From: Nonomuraea sp. NEAU-A123 | GTDB taxonomy: Bacteria; Actinomycetota; Actinomycetes; Streptosporangiales; Streptosporangiaceae | Assembly (NCBI RefSeq): GCF_018603905.1 | Contig: NZ_JAHFZZ010000013.1 | Span: forward strand, 124,001-188,000 | Length of the DNA: 64,000 bases | Direction: 5' to 3' | In this document: piece after piece, positions 18,480 to 27,220 of the stretch | Numbering within the stretch: the first letter of the stretch is position 1 | Layout of the letters: the number at the start of each line of letters is the position of its first letter | Made by a program: the position numbers and the translations under genes | The notes under the pieces: generated by a model | Told to the model about the DNA's origin: nothing | Databases searched by the model: none | The model's input: the letters and a program-made list of their open reading frames with translations, nothing else

Positions 18480-19574
18480 TCACCAGTTGCGTACGGCCGG
18501 AGCGTATCCGGCCGGCTTGTCCCCGACCTTGGCGCCAGGGCTGATCAGCCAGCTCTGATAGTCCGGCGTGAACATCTGGTAGACCGACCGGGGCGGCACC
18601 GCGCTCGCCTCGTCGAGCTTCGCGCGCAGCTCGTCCGGCAGCTCGAAGTCGAGGGCGGCCAGGTTCGCGGTCAGCTGACCGGTGCCGCTCGCCCCGGCGA
18701 TCGCGGCGGCGATCCCGGGCTGGGTGGCGACCCAGTTGACGGCTACCTGTGCCATCGTCACGCCGAGCTCGCCTGCGACACTTTCGAGGGTGGCCAGCAG
18801 CCGCCATTCGCGGTCCGTCCGCGAGCCTCCGGCCGCGCCTGCGTCGCCGCTGAGCCGGCCCTCCCCGACCAGGCCCTGGTCGCCGTTCCGGTACTTTCCC
18901 GTGAGGAAGCCGCCGCCGAGCGGGCTCCACGCGGTGATGCCCAGGCCGAGGCTCTGCCCCATGGCCACGTGCTCCGTCTCGATCGTCCGGTCGATGAGGG
19001 AGTAGGGCAGTTGCAGGGCGACCATCGGCGCCAGGGAGTGGGCCTCGGCGTAGGTCTGGGCGCGGGCCGCGTACCAGCTGGGCACGTCCGACAGGCCGGC
19101 GTACCGGATCTTCCCGGCCCGGGTGAGATCGTCGAGGGTCCGTACGACCTCCTCGACCGGGGTGATCCGGTCCCAGGTGTGCATCATGAACAGGTCGATG
19201 TAGTCGGTGCGCAGGCGGCGCAGCGACGCCTCGACGGCTCTGATCATGTGTTTGCGGCCGTTGCCGCCCGCGTTCGGATCGCCGGGGTCGACGCTGTTGG
19301 TGAACTTGGTCGTGATCACCACCCTGTCGCGTACTTTCGCCTCCGCGACGAGGCCGCCGAGAATCGTCTCGCTCTCGCCGGCGGTGTAGAAGTCGGCGGT
19401 GTCGATGAGGTTGCCGCCCGCTTCGAGGTAGCGGCGGAAGATGGGCCGGGCCTCCTCCTCGGTCTTGCCGTAGGAGGCATGAAAACCGCTGGTGCCGAAG
19501 TTCATCGTGCCGAGCGCCAGCCGGCTGACGCGCAGCCCGGAGCGTCCCAGCAGGTAGTAGTGGTCCATGGACAT
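18480..19574 (-). CDS. Aldo/keto reductase
   Basis: A 364-residue (alpha/beta)8 NADPH-dependent aldo/keto reductase. Visible are GTMNFGTSGF, the catalytic Asp/Tyr segment IDTADFYTAGESE, the Lys in VVITTKFTNSVD, the His region IDLFMMHTWD and the coenzyme segment AIAGASGTGQL. GGAGTG precedes ATG at 19574. It is divergent from a TetR gene, and the spacer carries two copies of that type of operator, so it is the probable repressed target. It may detoxify a reactive carbonyl compound; substrate unknown. Confidence 0.88.
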   Translation of the reverse strand: MSMDHYYLLGRSGLRVSRLALGTMNFGTSGFHASYGKTEEEARPIFRRYLEAGGNLIDTADFYTAGESETILGGLVAEAKVRDRVVITTKFTNSVDPGDPNAGGNGRKHMIRAVEASLRRLRTDYIDLFMMHTWDRITPVEEVVRTLDDLTRAGKIRYAGLSDVPSWYAARAQTYAEAHSLAPMVALQLPYSLIDRTIETEHVAMGQSLGLGITAWSPLGGGFLTGKYRNGDQGLVGEGRLSGDAGAAGGSRTDREWRLLATLESVAGELGVTMAQVAVNWVATQPGIAAAIAGASGTGQLTANLAALDFELPDELRAKLDEASAVPPRSVYQMFTPDYQSWLISPGAKVGDKPAGYAPAVRNW

Positions 19575-19650
19575 GGGGTGTCACTCCGTTCGTGAGCAGC
19601 GGGGACGCGCCTTGCGCGCCGCGCCGGTCATCAGCCTGCGAAATCAAAAA

Positions 19651-19712
19651 TGGACTGTCAAGTCCAGAAACCGGAGGCGCCACGCCGAAGCTAGTATGGA
19701 CTGGTTGGTCCA
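19651..19712. promoter_or_regulatory. Twin TetR-type operators between aldo/keto reductase and TetR
   Basis: TGGACTGTCAAGTCCA at 19651-19666 is a perfect 6+6 dyad. TGGACTGGTTGGTCCA at 19697-19712 is the same element with one changed base. Start-to-start distance is 46 bp. The second copy ends 17 bp before the TetR start. Confidence 0.75.
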
Positions 19713-19729
19713 GTTTCTGGAGGGAGCAC

Positions 19730-20323
19730 ATGCGCACGCTGACCCGCAAGGGAGCCGCGACCCGGCAGCGCATCCTTGAAGGCGCGGCCGCGCACATCCG
19801 CGAGTACGGCGTGGCCGCCACGACCCTCGACGACGTGCTGGCCAGGACCGCGACGAGCAAGAGCCAGCTGTTCCACTACTTCCCCGGGGGCCGGGAGGAG
19901 CTACTGCTCGCCGTGGCCCGCCTCGAAGCCGACCACGTATTGGAGGACCAGCGGCCTCAGCTCGGCGAGCTCACCTCCTGGCCCGCCTGGCGGTCGTGGC
20001 GGGACAAGGTCGTCGACCGCTACCGGCGGCAGGGCCGTCTGTGCCCGCTCAACGCGGTCATGTCGCAATTGGGCGGCGCCACACCGGGCGCGCAGGCCGT
20101 GGTCACCGAGCTGATGCGGCGCTGGCAGGCCGAGATCGCCACCGGCGTGCGGCACATGCAGGACGCCGGCGAGATCGACCCGGCCCTCGACCCTGACCGG
20201 GCCGCGGCCGCCCTGCTCGCCGGCATCCAGGGCGGCGTCCTGATCCAGATGTCGACGGGCGAGACCACTCACCTGGAGGCCGCCCTGGACATGGGCATCG
20301 CCCACCTCCGCGCCGGCGCCTGA
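19730..20323 (+). CDS. TetR-family repressor
   Basis: A 197-residue TetR protein: HTH at about residues 10-55 (ATRQRILEGAAAHIREYGVA, then TTLDDVLARTATSKSQLFHYF) and a C-terminal domain of the TetR_C type with CPLNAVMSQLG. ATG at 19730 has GGAGGGAG just upstream. The paired operators in the divergent spacer suggest it represses itself and the aldo/keto reductase. Members of this YcdC/LmrA-like branch often answer to small hydrophobic or electrophilic compounds. Confidence 0.88.
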   Translation: MRTLTRKGAATRQRILEGAAAHIREYGVAATTLDDVLARTATSKSQLFHYFPGGREELLLAVARLEADHVLEDQRPQLGELTSWPAWRSWRDKVVDRYRRQGRLCPLNAVMSQLGGATPGAQAVVTELMRRWQAEIATGVRHMQDAGEIDPALDPDRAAAALLAGIQGGVLIQMSTGETTHLEAALDMGIAHLRAGA

Positions 20324-20328
20324 CCGCC

Positions 20329-20490
20329 TTGGTCAAGACGGGGACGCCGGGCGTACACGTTGTCACCGCCAACCACCGAGCCCGGCGCTTCTACGACCGG
20401 CTCGGGTTCCAGCCACTCAACGTTGCCGACGCCGGCCCCCTCACATATCTCGGCCTACCGACTCCCGGCATCCAGAGTCACGACATGCTG
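20329..20490 (+). pseudogene. Remnant of a GNAT acetyltransferase (C-terminal 50 residues)
   Basis: The frame encodes GVHVVTANHRARRFYDRLGF followed by QPLNVADAGPLTYLGLP. This is the motif B / C-terminal strand of a GNAT N-acetyltransferase (HxRAxxFYxRLGF). No upstream acetyl-CoA-binding half exists; the TetR gene ends six bases before. A broken gene, probably left by a deletion. Confidence 0.6.
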
Positions 20491-20528
20491 CCAAACCGCG
20501 GCCAGTGCGTCACGATCAATACGGCCAG

Positions 20529-20632
20529 CGCGCCATCAGCCTGGCGACCAACGCGCTATGACCTTTGCGACTAAAACGCCATGACTCCTGCGACCAGAAC
20601 GCCATGATCATGGCGACTATCGCGCCATGATC
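20529..20632. repeat. Five-unit ~24 bp degenerate tandem repeat upstream of DUF4143 ATPase gene
   Basis: Units share CGCCATGA, then TGCGACYA about 6 bp later (for example ACGCCATGACTCCTGCGACC). They begin at about 20529, 20553, 20577, 20600 and 20623. The array ends 24 bp before the ATPase start and so replaces the normal promoter-proximal sequence. Confidence 0.65.
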
Positions 20633-20656
20633 CGCTCTTCGTGAGATGCTTTAGCC

Positions 20657-21913
20657 GTGGTCAGCAATGCACTGAACAGGGTCGTTCCTCGTCATGCCGA
20701 ACGTGCTGTGACCGAGGCTCTGGCGGACACTCGAGTCGTCCTCCTCAACGGAGCTCGCCAGTCCGGCAAGAGCACGTTGGTACGAGTGGTCGCCAAAGAC
20801 AGAACCGCCGAATGGCGGGACCTCGACACCGCTATCGACCGGCAGGCGGCCACAACAGATCCCGACGGATTCGTGGCGTTCCCGGACCTGATGGTCATCG
20901 ACGAGATCCAGCGCGTACCCGACCTGCTACTCGCCATCAAGGTCCAAGTCGACCAGGATCCAAGGCCGGGCCGCTATCTCTTGACCGGCTCGTCCCGCGT
21001 GCTCGGTCTCCGAGGACTGCCCGACACGCTTCCCGGACGGATGGAGACCATCGAGCTCTGGCCCTTCTCTCAGGGAGAGATCGACGGCACGCCGGACGGT
21101 TTCGTGGACGCTATCTTCGCCGAAGGTGCCGAGCTGCATCACACGTCCAAGGTCTCGCGAGGCGACTACGCCGAACGACTCGTCAGGGGCGGTTTCCCCG
21201 AGGCTGTCGCTCGGCCGACCGCCAAGCGTAGGCAGCACTTCTTCGACTCATACGTGGGCGACCTGATCGCCCGCGATGTGACCCAACTGGCCGAGATCGA
21301 GCGGACTGACGATATGCGGGCTCTGGTTCGCCTAGTTGCGGCCCGCTCCGGTCAGCTCCTGGTCGGCACCGGTCTGAGCAACGAACTCGGCATCTCGGCC
21401 AACACCGTCCGCCGCCACCTCGCCCTGTTGGAAGAGGTGTTCCTGATCAAGCGCATCCCCGCGTGGTCGAGGAACATCAGCAGCCGGGCCGTCGGAACGC
21501 CCAAAGTCGCCTGTGTCGACTCCGGCATAGCCGCGAACCTGATCGGCGCCGACCCGCGCGGCCTGGTCCGACCAGGCAGCCTGTTCGGCCCCTTGCTGGA
21601 GGGGTTTGTCCTGATGGAGCTCGCTCGCCAGCTGACGTGGTCTGCGGAAAGAGTGGAGCTGTTCCACTTCAGGACCAAGGACAAGGTCGAGGTCGACGCG
21701 GTTCTCCAGAACCGGCAGGGACGCGTGGTCGGGATCGAGGTGAAGGCCTCGTCAACCGTACGTAGTGAGGATTTCAAGGGATTGAGGCATCTGGCCGACA
21801 GGCTCGGTGACGACTTCGTCGCGGGTCTCGTGCTCTACACCGGCGATCGGACCTACTCGTTCGGTGACCGGATGCGAGCGATGCCGGTGAGTGCGTTGTG
21901 GGAGATCGGTTAG
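20657..21913 (+). CDS. AAA-family ATPase with DUF4143 domain
   Basis: A 418-residue protein of the AAA_14/DUF4143 family. Walker A GARQSGKST at about residues 32-40, Walker B LMVIDEIQR at about 85, and sensor-like LLTGSSRVLGL; the middle holds a winged-helix-like segment (LGISANTVRRHLALLEEVFLI), and the C-terminus has a restriction-endonuclease-like core (VEVDAVLQNRQGRVVGIEVKAS). The biochemical role of the family is not established. GTG at 20657 is used. It shows somewhat lower GC than its neighbours and follows a gene remnant and a repeat, which suggests acquisition by transfer. Confidence 0.85.
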   Translation: MVSNALNRVVPRHAERAVTEALADTRVVLLNGARQSGKSTLVRVVAKDRTAEWRDLDTAIDRQAATTDPDGFVAFPDLMVIDEIQRVPDLLLAIKVQVDQDPRPGRYLLTGSSRVLGLRGLPDTLPGRMETIELWPFSQGEIDGTPDGFVDAIFAEGAELHHTSKVSRGDYAERLVRGGFPEAVARPTAKRRQHFFDSYVGDLIARDVTQLAEIERTDDMRALVRLVAARSGQLLVGTGLSNELGISANTVRRHLALLEEVFLIKRIPAWSRNISSRAVGTPKVACVDSGIAANLIGADPRGLVRPGSLFGPLLEGFVLMELARQLTWSAERVELFHFRTKDKVEVDAVLQNRQGRVVGIEVKASSTVRSEDFKGLRHLADRLGDDFVAGLVLYTGDRTYSFGDRMRAMPVSALWEIG

Positions 21914-21927
21914 GGGATAATCCGGGG

Positions 21928-22383
21928 ATGCGTATTTCCGGAATATCACCTGATGGTGAGTCGGTGGGGCCTCGGTTGCTGGCCGTTCAGCATGCCGCTT
22001 ACGCGATCGAGGCGAAGATCATCGGTGATGATCGCATTCCTCCGTTGAGTGAGACGCTCGAGGAGTTGCGGGCGCAGCCGTTGCGGTGGGCGGGGGCGTT
22101 CGATGAGGGTGAGCTGTTGGTGGGGGCCGTCGCCTGGGAGGAGACGGTGGATGAGGTGGACATCAACCGGCTGGTGGTCGATCCCGGGGCGCATCGGCGG
22201 GGGGTGGGCCGGGCGCTGGTCGAGGAGGTCATGAACAGGGCGGATGGCCGCAGGATCGTGGTGTCGACCGGCCGGGACAATGCTCCGGCACGGACGTTGT
22301 ACGAGCGGCTGGGGTTCGTGGGCCTCGACGAGGTGGAGGTGATCCCGGGGCTGTGGATCGCCAACTACGCCTACGGCGGCTGA
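21928..22383 (+). CDS. GNAT-family N-acetyltransferase
   Basis: A 151-residue acetyltransferase. The acetyl-CoA-binding motif A reads INRLVVDPGAHRRGVGRALVEEV, given here as family hallmark V(V/I)xPxxRRxGVGRAL, and motif B is ARTLYERLGFVG. ATG at 21928 lies 14 bp after the ATPase stop with GGGGAT just upstream, so the two genes may be cotranscribed. The acceptor amine is unknown. Confidence 0.85.
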   Translation: MRISGISPDGESVGPRLLAVQHAAYAIEAKIIGDDRIPPLSETLEELRAQPLRWAGAFDEGELLVGAVAWEETVDEVDINRLVVDPGAHRRGVGRALVEEVMNRADGRRIVVSTGRDNAPARTLYERLGFVGLDEVEVIPGLWIANYAYGG

Positions 22384-22418
22384 GCCGACCACCTCGATGG
22401 CGACTCAGCCGACGCCGG

Positions 22419-23372
22419 CTAGCTCGATCGCGGGAGAAGGTCTTCGGCCTCCAGTTCCGACCACAGGTTGTCGGGGACCGGACGATCCCAGAGCGCGGCG
22501 TTGGTCGCGACCTCCTCCGGTGAGCGGGCACCGATGACGATGGACGCGACCGCCGAGTGCCGGAGCGGGAAGGCCATGGCCGCCTGCGGGAGCGCCACGT
22601 CATACCTCTCGCAGATCTTGGCGATCCGTCTGGCGCGGCCGAGCACCTCGGCGGGGGCGGGCTCGTAGTCGTAGGTGCCCGCGGGGGTGGAGGTGGCCAG
22701 CAGGCCGCTGTTGAAGACGCCCGCCGCCAGCACCCGTACGCCCCGGGCGGCGCAGGCGTCGAGCAGCGGGAGCCCCGACTGGTCGAGCAGCGTGTAGCGG
22801 CCGGCCAGCATGACCATGTCGATGTCGGTCTCCTGGACGAACCGCAGCGGCACCTTCCACTGGTTCATGCCGATGCCGACCGCGCCGATCACGCCCTGCG
22901 AGCGGAGTTCGGCCAGTGCCGGGTACGCCTCGGTGAGCGCCTGGTCGACGTGGTCGTCCGGGTCGTGGATCAGGGCGATGTCGACGCGGTCCAGGCCGAG
23001 CCGTTTGAGAGACTCCTCCAGCGATCTCCGTACGCCGTCGCGCGAGAAGTCCCAGACGCGCTCGAACGCAGCCGGTACGTCGAAGCCCTGCTCGTCCCGG
23101 CCGCCCCCGCCGGAGGGGACGAGCAGGCGGCCGACCTTGGTCGAGAGCACATAGCCCTGGCGACCGGCGAGCGCGGCGCCGAGGCGGCGTTCCGACAGGC
23201 CGACCCCGTAGTGCGGGGCCGTGTCGAACAAGCGCACGCCATGAGCCCAGGCGGCGTCCACGGTCGCGCGCGCCTGCTCGTCGCTGACCGCCTGGTAGAG
23301 CCCGGCGATCGGAGCCGCCCCGAAGCCGTGGCGGGGCAACTCGATCACGCCATCACCACCAGCGGCTATCAC
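22419..23372 (-). CDS. Aldo/keto reductase, L-fucose (D-threo-aldose) dehydrogenase-like
   Basis: A 317-residue aldo/keto reductase resembling D-threo-aldose 1-dehydrogenase/L-fucose dehydrogenase, which oxidises the free sugar to the 1,5-lactone with NAD(P)+. Seen are GFGAAPIAGLYQ, RLFDTAPHYGVGLSERRLG with the catalytic Asp and Tyr, STKVGRLL with the Lys and IALIHDPDDH with the His. GTG at 23372 overlaps the mutarotase stop (GTGA) and has GGGAG upstream; GTG at 23348 is an alternative. As last gene of the sugar operon it would perform the first oxidation step after mutarotation. Confidence 0.8.
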   Translation of the reverse strand: MIAAGGDGVIELPRHGFGAAPIAGLYQAVSDEQARATVDAAWAHGVRLFDTAPHYGVGLSERRLGAALAGRQGYVLSTKVGRLLVPSGGGGRDEQGFDVPAAFERVWDFSRDGVRRSLEESLKRLGLDRVDIALIHDPDDHVDQALTEAYPALAELRSQGVIGAVGIGMNQWKVPLRFVQETDIDMVMLAGRYTLLDQSGLPLLDACAARGVRVLAAGVFNSGLLATSTPAGTYDYEPAPAEVLGRARRIAKICERYDVALPQAAMAFPLRHSAVASIVIGARSPEEVATNAALWDRPVPDNLWSELEAEDLLPRSS

Positions 23373-23674
23373 GTCATCTCCCAGACCAGCGCGAGTCCGC
23401 CCGCGCCCTTGTCGAAGTCGCCGTCGAGCAGCCGGTTCATCTGCACCTGCCACGCCTGGTCGGCGGGATCGTCCTTGAGCGCCGCCTGCAGCGCGGCGTA
23501 GTCGTCGACCTCGACGAAGTGGAACAGGTCGAGTCCGTCGCGGAAGATGCGCCAGGAGTGCACGCCGTTCGCCCGCATGACCGCTTCCAGGTCGGCGGGG
23601 ATGCTCGCGTGCTCCCGGTCGTATGTTGCCTCGTAACCCGGTTTGAGCCGGGTACGCAGTGCGATCCGTTCCAT
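23369..23674 (-). CDS. L-rhamnose/L-fucose mutarotase (RhaM/FucU-like)
   Basis: A 101-residue dimeric ferredoxin-fold mutarotase that interconverts alpha and beta anomers of a 6-deoxyhexose. Family features are the N-terminal RIALRTRLKPGYEATYDREH, NGVHSWRIFRDGLDLFHFVE and the terminal ALVWEMT region. ATG at 23674 overlaps the permease stop by one base, and the following GTG overlaps its own stop. Its place between transporter and dehydrogenase supports a 6-deoxy-L-sugar as operon substrate. Whether the sugar is fucose or rhamnose cannot be decided from this gene alone. Confidence 0.85.
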   Translation of the reverse strand: MERIALRTRLKPGYEATYDREHASIPADLEAVMRANGVHSWRIFRDGLDLFHFVEVDDYAALQAALKDDPADQAWQVQMNRLLDGDFDKGAGGLALVWEMT

Positions 23675-24663
23675 CAGTCCTGCGCCTTTCCGCCGGCGAT
23701 GCGGCTGATGATGAGCGCGATCAGAATGATGCACCCGTAGACAACCGGCTGCCAGAAGCCGGAGACACCTTTGAGCGTGAGGATGTTCTGGACCAGGCCG
23801 ATCACCAGCACGCCGGTGAGCGCGCCGAGGATCGTGCCCTTGCCGCCGTCCATGCTGACGCCGCCGATGACGGCCGCGGCGAACACCATGAAGATCCAGC
23901 CCACGCCCTGGTTGGAGCCGATGGCGCCGAGCCGCCCGGTCTCCAGGACACCGGCCAGCGCCGCCAGCGTGCCACCGAGGATGAAAACGCCCCAGAGCAC
24001 CCGGTCCACCCGGATGCCCGCCGCCCGCGCCGCGTCGGCGTTGCCGCCGATCGCGTAGAGCGCGCGCCCGAGCCGGAAGTAGGCGAGCCCGGCGATGCCC
24101 GCCGCGAACAGCACGGCCGCGATCCAGATCGCCGCGGGTAGGCCGAACCAGGTGGCGCTGCCCAGGTAGAGAATGGATTCGGGCAGCTCGAACAGCGTCT
24201 TGCCCTCGGTGGGGCCCAGTTGCAGGCCGTGCACGATGATCAGCATGGCCAGCGTGACGATGAACGCCGACAGCTGAAACTTGATGATCAGGAACCCGTT
24301 GAACACCCCGATCGCCGCCCCGACCAGCAGGCAGAGCGGGATCACCAACGGCCCGGGCAGGCCGAGCCCGAACCCGCCGGCCGACGCCGGGATCACCAGC
24401 ATCACCGCGATCGCCGGGGCCATGCCGACCGTCGACTCCAGCGACAGGTCGAACTTACCGGCGATCAGGATCAGCGCCTCGGCCAGCACCAGCAGCGAGA
24501 TCGACGCCTGCTGCTGGAGCACGTTCGTCAGGTTGCCGACCGATAAGAAGATCGGGTCAAGGAACGCGCCCACGACGAGCAGGATCAGGATCACCGGCAC
24601 CAGCGTCAGGTCCCGGAACCTGGCGAGGCGCACCCGAGGGGGCGGCGCGGTCAATGTGGTCAC
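23674..24663 (-). CDS. Sugar ABC transporter permease (RbsC/RhaP type)
   Basis: A 329-residue integral membrane protein of the BPD_transp_2 family, with about nine to ten hydrophobic helices and the family hallmark AIGGNADAARAAGIRVDR in the cytoplasmic loop. GTG at 24663 overlaps the ATPase stop by four bases (GTGA). Only one permease gene is present, so it should form a homodimer, unlike the two-permease rhamnose system RhaPQ. Membrane partner of the ATPase and binding protein directly upstream. Confidence 0.88.
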   Translation of the reverse strand: MTTLTAPPPRVRLARFRDLTLVPVILILLVVGAFLDPIFLSVGNLTNVLQQQASISLLVLAEALILIAGKFDLSLESTVGMAPAIAVMLVIPASAGGFGLGLPGPLVIPLCLLVGAAIGVFNGFLIIKFQLSAFIVTLAMLIIVHGLQLGPTEGKTLFELPESILYLGSATWFGLPAAIWIAAVLFAAGIAGLAYFRLGRALYAIGGNADAARAAGIRVDRVLWGVFILGGTLAALAGVLETGRLGAIGSNQGVGWIFMVFAAAVIGGVSMDGGKGTILGALTGVLVIGLVQNILTLKGVSGFWQPVVYGCIILIALIISRIAGGKAQD

Positions 24664-26141
24664 TCTTCGATGCCTTCCATCACGGCCACGAGCTCGTGGT
24701 CGGTCCACCCACGCGGCACGTCCTTCACGACCCGGCCGTGGAACATCACCAGCACCCGGTCGCAGATACGCAGGTCGTCGAGCTCGTCGGAGACCAGCAC
24801 GGCCCCCGCTCCCCGCTCGACCGCGTCCTCGACCGCGCCGAGCAGGGCCTGTTTGGCCTTGACGTCGACGCCCGCGGTCGGGTTGATCACCACCAGCGCG
24901 GCCGGGTTGTCGACCAGTGCCCGCGCGAACACCACCTTCTGCGCGTTTCCTCCTGACAGGTCGCCGACGGGCTGGTCGGGCCCCTCGGTCTTGATGTCGA
25001 GCTCCTTGATCAGCTGTACGGCCTTGCTCCTGCGTCTCGCCGGTGAGATGACGCCGTACCTGCCGAGCTTGCGGGCGATCGGGAGCGTGCCGTTCTCCCC
25101 GACCGACAGCAGGGGGACGAAACCCTCACGGTTGCGGTCCTCGGGCACGAAGCCGAGGCCCGCGCCGAGGGCCGCCGGGACGTCGCCCGGTCTGACCCGG
25201 GTGCCGTTGACCGTGACCGTGCCCGAGTCGGGTTTGTGCAGGCCGACCAGGGTCTCGGCCAGACCGACCTTGCCGCTGCTGCCGGACCCGGCCAGGCCGA
25301 CCACCTCGCCTGTCCTGACGGCCAGATCCACCGCCTGGAAGCGGCCGGCCAGCGACAGGCTCTCTGCCGACAGGACCACGGTGCCGTTCGCCGCGCCGCG
25401 GGTCCTGGCCTCGTACACCGTCGTGGCCTCGCCCGTCATCGCCGAGACCAGCTCGTCGTGCGGCAGTGCGGCGACCGGTCTGGTCATGACATGCCGGGCA
25501 TCGCGGAAGACCGTGACGCTCTGGCAGATCTCGTACACCTCATCGAGGTGGTGGGAAATGTACATCATCGTCACGCCCTGCTCGCGCAGCGCCCGCATGC
25601 GGGCGAACAACCGCTCGATGGCCAGGCCGTCCAGCCGGGCGGTCGGTTCGTCGAGGATGATGAACCGCGCGCCGAACGACAGCGCGCGGGCGATCTCCAC
25701 GAGCTGGCGCTGTTCGACGTTGAGGTCACTCGCGAGTGCCGCCGCATCCACGTCCACCTCGTACGTGCTGAGCAGTTCGCGGGCCTTCGCCCGGAGCGCC
25801 CGCCAGTTGATCGGCCCGCCGGTGGTCTGGCGGTTGAGGAACAGGTTCTCGGCCACGGTCAGCGCCGGGATGATCGTCGACTTCTGGTACACACAGGCGA
25901 CCCGCTGCCGCCAGGCGTCGCGATCGGCGAGGGCGGGCGCCGTCTCTCCCGAGAACAGCACCTCGCCCTCGTCCGGCCGCTGGAGCCCGGTGAGGATCGA
26001 CACCAGGGTGGACTTTCCCGCGCCGTTCCTGCCGACGAGCGCGTGGGTCTCCCCCTCGGCGATCGTGATGCCCGCGCCGTTCAGCGCGACGGTCGGGCCG
26101 AAGCGCTTCACGATATTTCGGGCTTCAATGTGATTTTTCAT
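24660..26141 (-). CDS. Sugar ABC transporter ATPase with two nucleotide-binding domains (RbsA/MglA type)
   Basis: A 493-residue tandem ATPase. Domain 1 is complete: GRNGAGKSTLVS (Walker A), LNVEQRQLVEIARAL (signature) and FIILDEPTARLD (Walker B). Domain 2 keeps the signature LSGGNAQKVVFARAL but its Walker A region is GLAGSGSSGKVGLAE and its Walker B reads LVVINPTAGVD, with Ile-Asn where the catalytic Asp-Glu should be. Only domain 1 should hydrolyse ATP. ATG at 26141 overlaps the binding-protein stop (ATGA); a longer in-frame start at 26162 is unlikely. Confidence 0.88.
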   Translation of the reverse strand: MKNHIEARNIVKRFGPTVALNGAGITIAEGETHALVGRNGAGKSTLVSILTGLQRPDEGEVLFSGETAPALADRDAWRQRVACVYQKSTIIPALTVAENLFLNRQTTGGPINWRALRAKARELLSTYEVDVDAAALASDLNVEQRQLVEIARALSFGARFIILDEPTARLDGLAIERLFARMRALREQGVTMMYISHHLDEVYEICQSVTVFRDARHVMTRPVAALPHDELVSAMTGEATTVYEARTRGAANGTVVLSAESLSLAGRFQAVDLAVRTGEVVGLAGSGSSGKVGLAETLVGLHKPDSGTVTVNGTRVRPGDVPAALGAGLGFVPEDRNREGFVPLLSVGENGTLPIARKLGRYGVISPARRRSKAVQLIKELDIKTEGPDQPVGDLSGGNAQKVVFARALVDNPAALVVINPTAGVDVKAKQALLGAVEDAVERGAGAVLVSDELDDLRICDRVLVMFHGRVVKDVPRGWTDHELVAVMEGIEE

Positions 26142-27169
26142 CACTTGACCTGGTTGCCCCAAAGGCTCTTGTCGTCCACATTGTCCTTCGTGACGAGCGG
26201 GGCGGGAAGCTGGTCCTCCAGGCCGTTCGGCAGCTGGATGATCGTGCTGTCGTGGTCGGTCGGTCCAGGCTTGAAGGTCTTGCCGTCGATCGCCGCTTTC
26301 GCGTAGTAGAGGGCGTACTTCGCGTACAGGTCGGCGGGCTGTGACACCGTGGCGTCGATCTCGCCCTTGCGGATCGCCTCGAACTCCTGCGGGATGCCGT
26401 CGTTCGACACCACGAACACGTGCTTGGCGTCGCCCGGCGGGACGAGCAGGCCCTTCTGCTTCAGCACCTGCAGCGTCGGGGCCAGGTGCACGCCACCGGC
26501 ATGCATGTAGATCCCCTTGATGTCAGGGTTCTGCTCCAGCCTGGTCTGCAGCATGGACGCGGCCTTGCTGCCCTCCCACTCGGTCGGCTCCTCGAAGACC
26601 GTGATCCCGGGGAACTTGCTCTTCATGCACTCGCGGAACGCCTCGGCCCGGTCGCGCCCGTTGATCGAGCTCAGGGAGCCCATCAGTTGAACGACCTTGC
26701 CCTTGCCGCCGAGCTTCTCGCCGAGAAACTCGCAGGCCTTCGTCCCGTACGCCCGGTTGTCGGCGCGTACGACCATGTAGACCTGACCCTTGTCCGGCCT
26801 GGTGTCGACGGTCACGACGGGGATCTTCTTGTTCGCCAGCGTCTGGAGGGTCGTGGCGATCGCGCCGGTGTCCTGGGGAGCCATGACGATCGCCTTGGCC
26901 CCCTGGCCGATCAGCGCCTGAACGTTGTTGACCAGCTTGGTCACGTCGTTCTGCGAGTTGGTGGCGGGCATCAGGTCGACCTTGAGCTCGCTCGCCATCT
27001 GCGGGACGTACTTGATGTAGGAGTTCCAGAAGTCGGAGTCGGCGCGCGGGTGGTCGATGCCGATCTTCCCGCCCGCGCCGCCGCCTCCACCTCCCGTCTG
27101 ACCTCCGGAACCGCACGCGGTGATGACCGCGAGGAGGGCCGCACCTGCGGCTAAAGGACCGAACTTCAT
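26141..27169 (-). CDS. Periplasmic-type sugar-binding lipoprotein (RbsB/RhaS type)
   Basis: A 342-residue extracellular solute-binding lipoprotein. Signal peptide residues 1-18 with lipobox VITAC and Cys19 as the lipid attachment site, then a Gly/Ser linker of about 15 residues. The mature part has the two-lobed Peripla_BP_4 pattern (IGIDHPRADSDFWNSYIKYV, IVMAPQDTGAI, VVSNDGIPQE). It delivers the sugar to the permease. The 51 bp gap between it and the preceding SDR gene is the only sizeable spacer inside the operon, so a secondary promoter or mRNA processing site may raise binding-protein levels. Confidence 0.88.
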   Translation of the reverse strand: MKFGPLAAGAALLAVITACGSGGQTGGGGGGAGGKIGIDHPRADSDFWNSYIKYVPQMASELKVDLMPATNSQNDVTKLVNNVQALIGQGAKAIVMAPQDTGAIATTLQTLANKKIPVVTVDTRPDKGQVYMVVRADNRAYGTKACEFLGEKLGGKGKVVQLMGSLSSINGRDRAEAFRECMKSKFPGITVFEEPTEWEGSKAASMLQTRLEQNPDIKGIYMHAGGVHLAPTLQVLKQKGLLVPPGDAKHVFVVSNDGIPQEFEAIRKGEIDATVSQPADLYAKYALYYAKAAIDGKTFKPGPTDHDSTIIQLPNGLEDQLPAPLVTKDNVDDKSLWGNQVK

Positions 27170-27220
27170 GGTGGGGGGTTACCTTCCTCGAATGCCTTGC
27201 CTGACCGGCCGTCGAATGCC

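Noticed and set aside
20657..22383. DUF4143 ATPase plus GNAT as a toxin-antitoxin pair
   Set aside because: The GNAT lacks a RHH/HTH antitoxin partner and resembles ordinary acetyltransferases; nothing in the sequence supports toxin function.
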